Below the pieces are notes generated by a model. It was not told where the DNA came from, ran no database searches, and worked only from the letters and a program-made list of their open reading frames with translations. Shown in pieces: positions 1 to 5,701 of a stretch of DNA of 5,850 bases. This stretch comes from Sulfurimonas sp. (lineage in GTDB: Bacteria; Campylobacterota; Campylobacteria; Campylobacterales; Sulfurimonadaceae): assembly GCA_027047745.1 (NCBI GenBank), contig JALTUB010000170.1, positions 1 to 5,850 on the forward strand. Reading direction: 5' to 3'. Every line of letters starts with the position of its first letter. Positions within the stretch are counted from its first letter, which is position 1. The translations under genes and the position numbers were made by a program.

Positions 1-895
1 CTAAAGCATTTTTAGAGTGTTCTCTCATTCTAAGTGAAAATGTTTCTATCCCTTGAATAAAGAGCCAAGAGTTAAAAGGTGAAGATACAGCTCCAATATC
101 ACGCATCAAAGAGAGTCTAGTTCTTAGCGTAAAAGGAGGAAGTGGAACATCCACATAAACTAAACCATGATAAGAGGCATCTGGTTCATTAAACTGTGGA
201 TAACGAGGATTTGCTTTTAGTTTTTCAAGTAAGTTTTTTCTCTCAACTAAAATCCCACCAATAGCAAGACCCTGACCTGTAGTGTATTTACTTGCACTAT
301 GAACTGTTATGTCTGCTCCAAATTCAAAAGGGCGACATAAAACAGGAGTAGCAACAGTATTGTCCACCACTGTTAAGATTCCGTGTTTGTTTGCAATATC
401 TGTGATGGCTTCAATGTCTGCAACATCAATACTAGGATTTGTTAATGACTCAAAAAATATTACCTTTGTTTTATCATCAACTAAGTTCTCTATCTCCTCT
501 GGCTTGTGAACATCAAAAAAACGAGCCTCTATGCCAAATCTTTTAAATGTATGAGCATTTAGTGTTAAACTTCCACCATAAAGCTGATTTGCACAGATGA
601 TGTTGTCTCCTGCCTCTGCTGAGTTTGCTATGGCATAAAAGATAGCACTCATTCCACTTGCCGTTGCAATAGCTGCTTCACCACCCTCAAGTTCTGCAAA
701 TCGTTTTTCAAAAACATCAGTAGTTGGGTTGTTTAGACGAGTATAAATATTGCCAAGTTCTTTTAGTGAAAAAAGATTTGCTGCATGTTCAACATCACGA
801 AACTCGTATGCTGTTGTTTGATAAATCGGAACAGCCATTGTCCCTTGAGAGTCCTTTTCATAACCTGCATGAAGTGCTTTTGTTTGTAAATCCAT
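1..895 (-). CDS. metY: O-acetylhomoserine sulfhydrylase (MetY), C-terminus beyond left edge
   Basis: This is a PLP-dependent Cys/Met-metabolism enzyme that makes homocysteine from O-acetylhomoserine and sulfide in the cytoplasm, the direct sulfhydrylation route to methionine. The 298 complete codons visible begin MDLQTKALHAGYEKDSQGT, the typical family N-terminus. Visible hallmarks are the YTRLNNPTTD phosphate/substrate segment (Y51, R53), ATASGMSA at 77-84, YGG at 106-108, VVDNTVATP with the pyridine-contacting D178, and HSASKYTTGQG with the Schiff-base lysine K203. Family members are usually about 420-430 aa, so roughly 125 residues lie outside the window. The ATG at 893-895 has an AAGGGG ribosome binding site 5 nt upstream, inside the last codons of the preceding gene, and only 2 nt separate the two genes, so they are probably cotranscribed. 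The HSASKYTTGQG loop differs slightly from the commoner HSLTKYIGGHG, but the catalytic lysine is intact. A cystathionine gamma-synthase/lyase paralogue is less likely because of the long insert after the lysine (NPRYPQFNEPDASYHGL), which is characteristic of MetY. Confidence 0.95.
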   Translation of the reverse strand, partial: MDLQTKALHAGYEKDSQGTMAVPIYQTTAYEFRDVEHAANLFSLKELGNIYTRLNNPTTDVFEKRFAELEGGEAAIATASGMSAIFYAIANSAEAGDNIICANQLYGGSLTLNAHTFKRFGIEARFFDVHKPEEIENLVDDKTKVIFFESLTNPSIDVADIEAITDIANKHGILTVVDNTVATPVLCRPFEFGADITVHSASKYTTGQGLAIGGILVERKNLLEKLKANPRYPQFNEPDASYHGLVYVDVPLPPFTLRTRLSLMRDIGAVSSPFNSWLFIQGIETFSLRMREHSKNAL

Positions 896-897
896 TG

Positions 898-1356
898 TTA
901 CCCCTTTTGTTTTTTAGTTTGAAGTGTTTCATCTTTAAGTTCTTGTAAAAACTCTAAGATATTTTCTTGATAAGATACTGTATCTTTACTATGCGACAAT
1001 TTTAAAAAAGGTTTTAATGCCTCTATATCAATCTTTTTAGCATACCTTGGTACAACTTTAAGTTCTTGAAGAATATTTTCCACTAAAGTATCTAAGTTTA
1101 AACCGTTATTGTCCTTGACCTTTTTTACCATCTCTTTTGTAGAAATTATTAAAAGATTTGCTCTATCTTTGTCGTTCTTATATATATCTAAGGCTATCTC
1201 TTTTACTACAATATAATTTTCAACTCTTGCATTCTCATCAGCTGCGATTATAAGAGCAAATGTTTTAGCACGAAACTCTAACGAACCATGATGATGTACA
1301 AAAAGTTCACGAAAAGCACTAAAAAAATGGTGTTTTAGTCTAAAGCCTAATCTCAT
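898..1356 (-). CDS. Conserved hypothetical protein, possibly TerB-like helical fold
   Basis: This 152-aa, Lys- and Glu-rich soluble protein has no signal peptide or membrane segment, and I cannot assign it a function. Residues 11-80 (FFSAFRELFVHHHG through STKEMVKKV) read as several amphipathic helices. The segment AKTFALIIAADENARVENYIVVKEIA (30-55) resembles the small acidic helical repeat of TerB-like proteins, where an alanine-rich helix is followed by an acidic turn (D40, E41, E46). This resemblance is by eye only. The start is taken as the ATG at 1354-1356 because a perfect AAGGA lies 6 nt upstream and the predicted promoter's -10 box (1375-1380) lies inside the coding part of any longer reading frame. 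Alternatives are an in-frame ATG at 1383 and a TTG at 1401, which would add 9 and 15 residues. The stop at 898-900 is 2 nt from the metY start, so the two genes appear to form an operon. The gene is divergent from yebC. Confidence 0.75.
   Translation of the reverse strand: MRLGFRLKHHFFSAFRELFVHHHGSLEFRAKTFALIIAADENARVENYIVVKEIALDIYKNDKDRANLLIISTKEMVKKVKDNNGLNLDTLVENILQELKVVPRYAKKIDIEALKPFLKLSHSKDTVSYQENILEFLQELKDETLQTKKQKG
901..906 (-). promoter_or_regulatory. Ribosome binding site of metY
   Basis: AAGGGG on the minus strand lies 5 nt before the metY ATG and within the final codons (Lys-Gly) of the upstream gene. It fixes the metY start at 895 and suggests that translation of the upstream gene passes directly over it. 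Confidence 0.7.
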
Positions 1357-1362
1357 AAAAGT

Positions 1363-1367
1363 TCCTT
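1363..1367 (-). promoter_or_regulatory. Ribosome binding site choosing the 1356 start
   Basis: AAGGA on the minus strand lies 6 nt upstream of the ATG at 1356. The two more upstream candidate starts (ATG 1383, TTG 1401) have no comparable purine-rich site, so this one decides the start of the TerB-like gene. Confidence 0.7.
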
Positions 1368-1396
1368 GTTCGATATTATACATAAAATGGTATAAT
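1366..1396 (+). promoter_or_regulatory. Predicted extended -10 promoter for yebC
   Basis: TGGTATAAT at 1388-1396 is a perfect extended -10 element (TGnTATAAT). TTGTTC at 1366-1371 is a weak -35 candidate with a long 19-nt spacer. Transcription should begin near 1403, giving a leader of about 25 nt before the yebC ATG. It overlaps the divergent promoter on the other strand. Confidence 0.6.
1375..1396. repeat. 7-bp inverted repeat formed by back-to-back -10 boxes
   Basis: ATTATAC (1375-1381) and GTATAAT (1390-1396) are exact reverse complements separated by 8 nt. Each arm contains the -10 box of one of the two divergent promoters. It may simply be a by-product of two consensus -10 elements, or it could also bind a dimeric regulator. 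Confidence 0.6.
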
Positions 1397-1401
1397 TTCA
1401 A
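1375..1401 (-). promoter_or_regulatory. Predicted sigma70-type promoter for the hypothetical gene and metY
   Basis: The minus strand carries a perfect TATAAT -10 box at 1380-1375 and, 15 nt further upstream, TTGAAA at 1401-1396 as a possible but closely spaced -35. Initiation would be expected near 1368, leaving a leader of about 12 nt that just includes the AAGGA site. Campylobacterota promoters often rely on the -10 element, so the poor -35 spacing is not disqualifying. The start position is inferred. Confidence 0.5.
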
Positions 1402-1415
1402 AAATAAATTTTATT

Positions 1416-1420
1416 AGGAT
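1416..1420 (+). promoter_or_regulatory. Ribosome binding site of yebC
   Basis: AGGAT lies 7 nt before the ATG at 1428 and supports that start. Confidence 0.7.
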
Positions 1421-1427
1421 AGTTTTT

Positions 1428-2138
1428 ATGGGTAGAGCATTTGAGTATAGAAAAGCATCAAAGTTAAAAAGATGGGGGGCAATGTCAAAACTTTTCCCTA
1501 AGCTAGGTAAGATAATCACTATGGCGGCAAAAGAGGGAAGCAGTGATCCTGATATGAATGCGAAGCTAAGAACTGCGATTATAAATGCTAAAGCTGAAAA
1601 TATGCCTAAAGATAATATCGAAGCAGCTATAAAAAGAGCAAGTGCTAAAGATACCGCAAGTATGCTTGAAGTAAATTTTGAAGGAAAAGCACCTCATGGA
1701 GTATTACTATTTATAGAGTGCATGACAGATAACAATACAAGAACAGTTGCAAATGTAAAAAATATCTTGACAAAGCAGGGTGGGGAACTTTTAACAAACG
1801 GTTCTTTAGAGTTTATGTTTGATAGAAAAGCACTTATAGAGTTTGAGTTTACGGACGAGATGGACTTAGAAGAGTTAGAGTTAGAGTTAATTGATGCTGG
1901 TCTTGAAGAGATTGAGGCAGAAGATGGTGTTGCTATTGTTACTGGAGACTATACAAGTTTTGGATCTGTGACAAAGGCTTTAGAAGATATGGGCATAGAG
2001 ATAAAAAAAGCACACTTAGAAAGAATGGCAAACTCTCCAATATCTATCACTGATGAAGAACATACTGACATCGACAAGATACTAGAAAAACTTGAAGATG
2101 ATGAGGATGTACAGAGAGTTTTTACAAATTTAGCGTAA
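1428..2138 (+). CDS. yebC: YebC/PmpR/TACO1-family protein
   Basis: This is a 236-aa member of the YebC/TACO1 family, full length for the family (about 235-250 aa). Members were first described as DNA-binding transcriptional regulators (PmpR). More recent work on bacterial YebC and mitochondrial TACO1 points to a ribosome-associated role helping translation through proline-rich stretches. Visible family motifs are AAKEG (33-37), NMPKDNIEAAIKR (58-70), the central TDNNTRTVANVKNIL block (100-114) and the VFTNLA C-terminus (231-236). The N-terminus, MGRAFEYRKASKLKRWGAMSK, differs from the canonical MAGHSKWxNIKHRK form and is the version I associate with Campylobacterota. The usual EGYGPGG segment is FEGKAPHG here. 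The ATG is preceded by AGGAT with a 7-nt spacer. The gene stands alone, between a divergent promoter region and its own terminator. The acidic EELELELI run (148-155) is encoded by three GAGTTA hexamers. Confidence 0.95.
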   Translation: MGRAFEYRKASKLKRWGAMSKLFPKLGKIITMAAKEGSSDPDMNAKLRTAIINAKAENMPKDNIEAAIKRASAKDTASMLEVNFEGKAPHGVLLFIECMTDNNTRTVANVKNILTKQGGELLTNGSLEFMFDRKALIEFEFTDEMDLEELELELIDAGLEEIEAEDGVAIVTGDYTSFGSVTKALEDMGIEIKKAHLERMANSPISITDEEHTDIDKILEKLEDDEDVQRVFTNLA

Positions 2139-2140
2139 TT

Positions 2141-2169
2141 GCCAAACTTAAGGTTTGGCTATTTTCTTC
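2141..2169 (+). terminator. Rho-independent terminator after yebC
   Basis: GCCAAAC (2141-2147) pairs perfectly with GTTTGGC (2153-2159) around a 5-nt TTAAG loop. TATTTTCTTC follows as a moderately T-rich tail. It begins 2 nt after the yebC stop. The same hairpin sits just past the stop of the convergent gspF gene on the other strand, where the following tract is not T-rich, so it may stop that operon only weakly. Confidence 0.75.
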
Positions 2170-3416
2170 TAACCACGCCCCTGAACAGCATTACCCATGT
2201 CCCACATTGGTAAGAAAATACCAAGAGCAAGTAATAAAACCATAGAAGCGATTATAAGAAGCATAATAGGCTCAATAGCTTCACTAAGACCATCAATAAT
2301 AGCATCAAAACGCATTTTGTAATACTCTGCAACTTTTTTAATCATGGTATCTAATGTACCACTATCTTCACCAGCACGAACCATCTGTATAATCATATTC
2401 TCAAAAAGTTCTGTTTCTTCTAGCCCTTTGTTAAGAGTTCCACCTTTTTCAACTGTAATTCTTACTGTTAAAAGTTTGTCTTTTAGTGGCAAGTTGTCTA
2501 TCATCTCGATAGAGGTTTCAAGTGCTTCAGCGATAGGAATACCTGCTCGAACAAGTTCTGAAAATACTAAGGTAAATCTGTTTAGAGTAGAAAATTTTAT
2601 AATATTTTTTATGAGTATTGTGTGTAATAGCATCGTATGCCATTTATATTTTATATGTGTATAGTTGTTGATTGCATACTTTGAACCAGTAAATATTACA
2701 AATAAAGCAACAAGTAAATAAGGTCCAAAGTTATTGAAGAGATATTCAAGTTTTAGTAAAATAACTGTTGGAAGTGGTAAATCTGCATGCAACTCTTCAA
2801 AAATTGATTTAAATTGAGGAACAACATATGAGATGAGTATAGTAAATGCAACTGCCATAGCTACCATAACATTTCTAGGATATGCCATAGCTTTTTTAAA
2901 CTTAACTACATTTGCTCTTATCTCCTCTAACATATCTGCTAGTGCATACAGTGCTTCATCAAGATTACCTGTTTTTTCTCCAAGTTCGACCATTGCGATT
3001 GTTAAGTTTCCAAGTTCAAATCTAAAGTTTTTCATAGAAGCAGATAATGATTGTCCAGAGTTAATATCATCAGCAATTTTTGTAAATACGGTTTTTAAAG
3101 ATTCATCATCAGTGGCTGATGCTATCTCATTCAGTGAATTGTGTATTGAGATACCAGCATTTACCATAACAGCAAGTTGTCTAATTGCTGCAATCAACGA
3201 ATCTGGTTTTATTTTTCTTTTTCTGATATTTTTAAGTAAATCATTTTTTATTCTCTTAAATTGATTTTCAAGTGGCTCTTGTCCCTTTTCAACTTTAATA
3301 ATTATGCCAGTGAATTTTAGTTTGGCATATTTATGAGCCTCTTTTGTATCATTTGCATATATACCAATTTTTTCTTTTTTACCCTTTGTTAAAACAGTTA
3401 CTATAAAATACTTCAT
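2169..3416 (-). CDS. gspF: Type II secretion/type IV pilus inner-membrane platform protein (GspF/PilC/MshG family)
   Basis: This is the polytopic inner-membrane platform protein around which the E-type ATPase works to assemble pilin or pseudopilin subunits. Its 415 aa is a normal family length. The N-terminal 50 residues form the small domain that usually precedes the first T2SF domain. Two T2SF repeats follow, at about 72-200 and 277-400. Each carries the family signature, first as MVELGEKTGNLDEAL (142-156) and then as MVRAGEDSGTLDTMI (345-359), with KAMAYP at 175-180. Three hydrophobic segments are visible at about 182-200, 231-249 and 383-403, matching the usual topology. Its ATG overlaps the stop codon of the upstream ATPase gene (ATGA), so translation is probably coupled. 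AAAGG lies about 10 nt upstream of the ATG. It is the last gene of the operon and ends head-on with yebC. The sequence alone does not say whether the machine is a pilus, a secretion system or a DNA-uptake system. Confidence 0.93.
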   Translation of the reverse strand: MKYFIVTVLTKGKKEKIGIYANDTKEAHKYAKLKFTGIIIKVEKGQEPLENQFKRIKNDLLKNIRKRKIKPDSLIAAIRQLAVMVNAGISIHNSLNEIASATDDESLKTVFTKIADDINSGQSLSASMKNFRFELGNLTIAMVELGEKTGNLDEALYALADMLEEIRANVVKFKKAMAYPRNVMVAMAVAFTILISYVVPQFKSIFEELHADLPLPTVILLKLEYLFNNFGPYLLVALFVIFTGSKYAINNYTHIKYKWHTMLLHTILIKNIIKFSTLNRFTLVFSELVRAGIPIAEALETSIEMIDNLPLKDKLLTVRITVEKGGTLNKGLEETELFENMIIQMVRAGEDSGTLDTMIKKVAEYYKMRFDAIIDGLSEAIEPIMLLIIASMVLLLALGIFLPMWDMGNAVQGRG

Positions 3417-5149
3417 CCTTTTGCTACCTTTAGTATCTCTTCTATAGTTGTTATACCATCTAGGGCTTTTTGTATTCCATTTTCATATAAACCAATAAAA
3501 CCATCTTTTTTTGCTTGTTCAAGCATAAGCTCTTTTGATGTACCTTGTGCTATTAAAGAGGATAATTCTTCTGATATATTGAGAACTTCACATATCATCT
3601 CTCTACCCATATATCCACTTTCATTGCACTCTTTACAACCTTGACCTTTGTAAAATCTTGCACCCTCAGGAACAAAATCTTTTAACTCGTCTAAAACGGA
3701 AGGAGGAAGGTCTTCTTCTACTTTACAGTGAGTGCATATTTTTCTTACAAGTCTTTGTGCCTGAATAGCTACTAATGCACCACTTATAAGATAATGTTGT
3801 ATTCCCATATCAACCATACGAGGAATAGCACTAATAGAGTCATTAGTATGAAGAGTAGATATAACCATGTGACCCGTTAGGGCTGCTTTAATAGCTATCT
3901 CCAAAGTCTCTTGATCACGAATCTCACCAATCATGATTTTGTCAGGGTCTTGTCTAAGGATTGATCTAAGTGCATCTGCAAAACTTAGTCCAACTTTTGC
4001 ATTGACTTGAACCTGTTGGATTAGGTTCATTCTATACTCAACAGGATCTTCTACTGTTATAACTTTATCTTCTACATTTCTTAACTCATTTAATGCACCA
4101 TAAAGAGTTGTGGTTTTACCACTACCAGTAGGACCAGTTACAAGTATAATGCCAAAAGGAGATTGAAGACCTTTGAGTAGTTTTTGATAACTAGCACTAT
4201 CCATACCTGCATCTTCAAGCCTTACTAATGCTTTTTCTTTATCAAGAACACGCATAACGATTGATTCACCATATAAAATAGGTAGAGTTGAAATACGGAA
4301 ATCATATTCACTTTTTCCAACTGTAGTAGAAAAACGACCATCTTGTGGTTTTCTCTTTTCTGCTATATCAAGGTTTGCTAGTAGCTTTAGTCTTGAAGAG
4401 AGGGGAGGGTAAATATCTTTTTCAAAAATAAACATTTCGGATAATTTTCCATCAACACGACCACGAACAACACAGTTTTTTTCAGTCGGTTCAATATGAA
4501 TATCACTAGCACGACCCTGAATACATGTCTTTAGTATAACATCAATCAGTAAAAATATAGAAGAAGCTTCTTGTTGTTCTTCAAGAGAAGAGATAGAATT
4601 TAGCTCATCTTTTATCTTCTTTACCAATCCTTTTACGCTATCTTTTAGCTCAATCTTATATAGATATGCAGATATTTGTTTTTTTGTTGCTAATGCTACT
4701 TTTAAAACTTTTCTTGGAAATAATCTCTGCACGGCTTCTTGTGCATCAATATTTAGAGGGTCATCAAAGGCAACAGTAACACTCATTTCATCTTGGTAAA
4801 CAGGGATTACATTGTGTTTTTTGATCTGTGCTAGTGGGACTCTTTGTGTAAGTGTATAGTCCATATCTATGGAGTCTAAATCTAAAAAAAGAAGATTTAG
4901 TTCTGAGGCTAATTTTTCTAATACAACTCTATCACTGATATAATCATAGTTGTCAATAATATCTAAGTCATAAATGCCATCTCTTACTTGCCCAACTATA
5001 AAACGAACAAGCCTATCCATAGTCATAAAACCAGATAGCGTTATATCTCTAAGAATTAAATAGTCATGTATGCCTTTTGCAGAGAGTCTATCAACTTGAC
5101 TCTTCATTATATAACCATTTGCAAGTAAATCTGTTGTTATTCTATCCAC
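3413..5149 (-). CDS. gspE: Type II secretion/type IV pilus assembly ATPase (GspE/PilB/MshE family)
   Basis: This is the hexameric cytoplasmic ATPase that powers assembly of the pilus or pseudopilus. At 578 aa it is the usual length for PilB/MshE-type extension motors. In order: a 1-65 region resembling a degenerate MshEN domain; a GspE N-terminal domain at about 78-165 (NVIPVYQDEMSVTVAFDDPLN, 113-133); and the catalytic core. In the core, ASDIHIEP (214-221), QDGRF (269-273), Walker A GPTGSGKT (339-346), Asp box ITVEDPVEY (364-372), Walker B IMIGEIRD with catalytic E409, and His box HMVISTLHTND (427-437) are all intact. A zinc-binding tetracysteine, CTHC (472-475) and CKEC (505-508), marks it as an assembly ATPase, not a PilT retraction motor. 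The start is a GTG at 5147-5149 with a weak AGGT 7 nt upstream. The next in-frame ATG (residue 15) lacks a ribosome binding site and would cut into the N-terminal motif. The gene begins 9 nt after the upstream stop and overlaps gspF by ATGA. Confidence 0.95.
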   Translation of the reverse strand: MDRITTDLLANGYIMKSQVDRLSAKGIHDYLILRDITLSGFMTMDRLVRFIVGQVRDGIYDLDIIDNYDYISDRVVLEKLASELNLLFLDLDSIDMDYTLTQRVPLAQIKKHNVIPVYQDEMSVTVAFDDPLNIDAQEAVQRLFPRKVLKVALATKKQISAYLYKIELKDSVKGLVKKIKDELNSISSLEEQQEASSIFLLIDVILKTCIQGRASDIHIEPTEKNCVVRGRVDGKLSEMFIFEKDIYPPLSSRLKLLANLDIAEKRKPQDGRFSTTVGKSEYDFRISTLPILYGESIVMRVLDKEKALVRLEDAGMDSASYQKLLKGLQSPFGIILVTGPTGSGKTTTLYGALNELRNVEDKVITVEDPVEYRMNLIQQVQVNAKVGLSFADALRSILRQDPDKIMIGEIRDQETLEIAIKAALTGHMVISTLHTNDSISAIPRMVDMGIQHYLISGALVAIQAQRLVRKICTHCKVEEDLPPSVLDELKDFVPEGARFYKGQGCKECNESGYMGREMICEVLNISEELSSLIAQGTSKELMLEQAKKDGFIGLYENGIQKALDGITTIEEILKVAKG

Positions 5150-5156
5150 AATTAAT

Positions 5157-5160
5157 ACCT
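5157..5160 (-). promoter_or_regulatory. Weak ribosome binding site supporting the GTG start of gspE
   Basis: AGGT lies 7 nt before the GTG at 5149 and overlaps the TAG stop of the upstream gene. The weak site, together with the GTG start, suggests that gspE translation depends on ribosomes finishing the upstream gene. Confidence 0.45.
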
Positions 5161-5701
5161 ACCAATAAACATGTTTTTTTAGAATTATTGTATCATAAAA
5201 CTCTTCAATAACTATTTTATTTAGTTTATTGCTTTTCATGATATAAAGCTTGTATGTAAGTTTTTTATCATCTGGGTCTTGAAGAAGATAAAAGGCTCTT
5301 GGCTTATGTTTACCTATCTTAGAATATAACTCAAATACTTTTGACAAAACATAGTCTGTTGTAGGTAGTTTTAATGTTGATAAATTGTAGTTATCAACTA
5401 AGGCATGGTAGAGAAGTTTTTTTTGCATTAATATCACAGAAAAATAAGCTGCATTTGAACGAGCAGTTTTTGAAAACTTTAACATAGTTATAGGTACAGC
5501 GAGCCTATCAATATAGTCAGCGTAAAGACATGCAAATGCATAAATGGATATAAATTCTTCATCTTTTTTATTTTTATAAAAATTATTAAATCCTATACGA
5601 CATACATCTTTATATTTTTTATTTTGATACAAATCAAACATATCTTGTTTTACATTTGCAAATAAATTTATGCTTAGAAGTAGGGCTATGATTAATTTCA
5701 T
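5159..5701 (-). CDS. Secreted hypothetical protein of the pilus/secretion operon
   Basis: This 180-aa protein is one I do not recognise. Residues 1-15 form a Sec signal peptide: MK, a hydrophobic core LIIALLLSINLF, and likely cleavage after A15. No lipobox cysteine is present, so a soluble periplasmic protein is predicted. Residues 18-100 look helical and TPR/Sel1-like, for example MFDLYQNKKYKDVCRIG (21-37) and FISIYAFACLYADYIDRL (50-67). They contain the only two cysteines (C34, C58), which could form a disulfide after export. The C-terminal part, from about 140, is Lys-rich with alternating hydrophobic residues (LTYKLYIMKSNKLNKIVI), suggesting beta strands, and ends HVYW. The ATG overlaps the upstream TPR gene's stop (ATGA), and AGGA lies 8 nt upstream. 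Its place between a TPR protein and the E ATPase suggests a periplasmic part of the same machine, in the position ctsX occupies in the Campylobacter transformation cluster. I cannot claim homology to CtsX. Confidence 0.85.
   Translation of the reverse strand: MKLIIALLLSINLFANVKQDMFDLYQNKKYKDVCRIGFNNFYKNKKDEEFISIYAFACLYADYIDRLAVPITMLKFSKTARSNAAYFSVILMQKKLLYHALVDNYNLSTLKLPTTDYVLSKVFELYSKIGKHKPRAFYLLQDPDDKKLTYKLYIMKSNKLNKIVIEEFYDTIILKKHVYW

Noticed and set aside
309..948. Two plus-strand open frames (309-509 and 724-948)
   Set aside because: They lie antisense to metY and, in the second case, the end of its neighbour. They have no ribosome binding sites, and their translations are low-complexity with no recognisable domain. 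metY is unmistakable on the opposite strand.
1872..1889. Three tandem GAGTTA hexamers
   Set aside because: They lie in frame in yebC and encode an ordinary acidic Glu-Leu run. Three copies of a 6-mer in AT-rich coding DNA is not enough to propose phase variation, and a change in copy number would keep the frame.
2141..2159. Hairpin as a regulatory palindrome or small RNA
   Set aside because: Its place 2 nt after the yebC stop, with a following T-rich tail, is explained by a transcription terminator.
2344..3264. Two plus-strand open frames (2344-2664 and 2833-3264) with hydrophobic, Ser/Ile-rich translations
   Set aside because: They are antisense shadows of gspF. The apparent membrane-protein character comes from the complement of gspF codons, and neither has a credible start signal.
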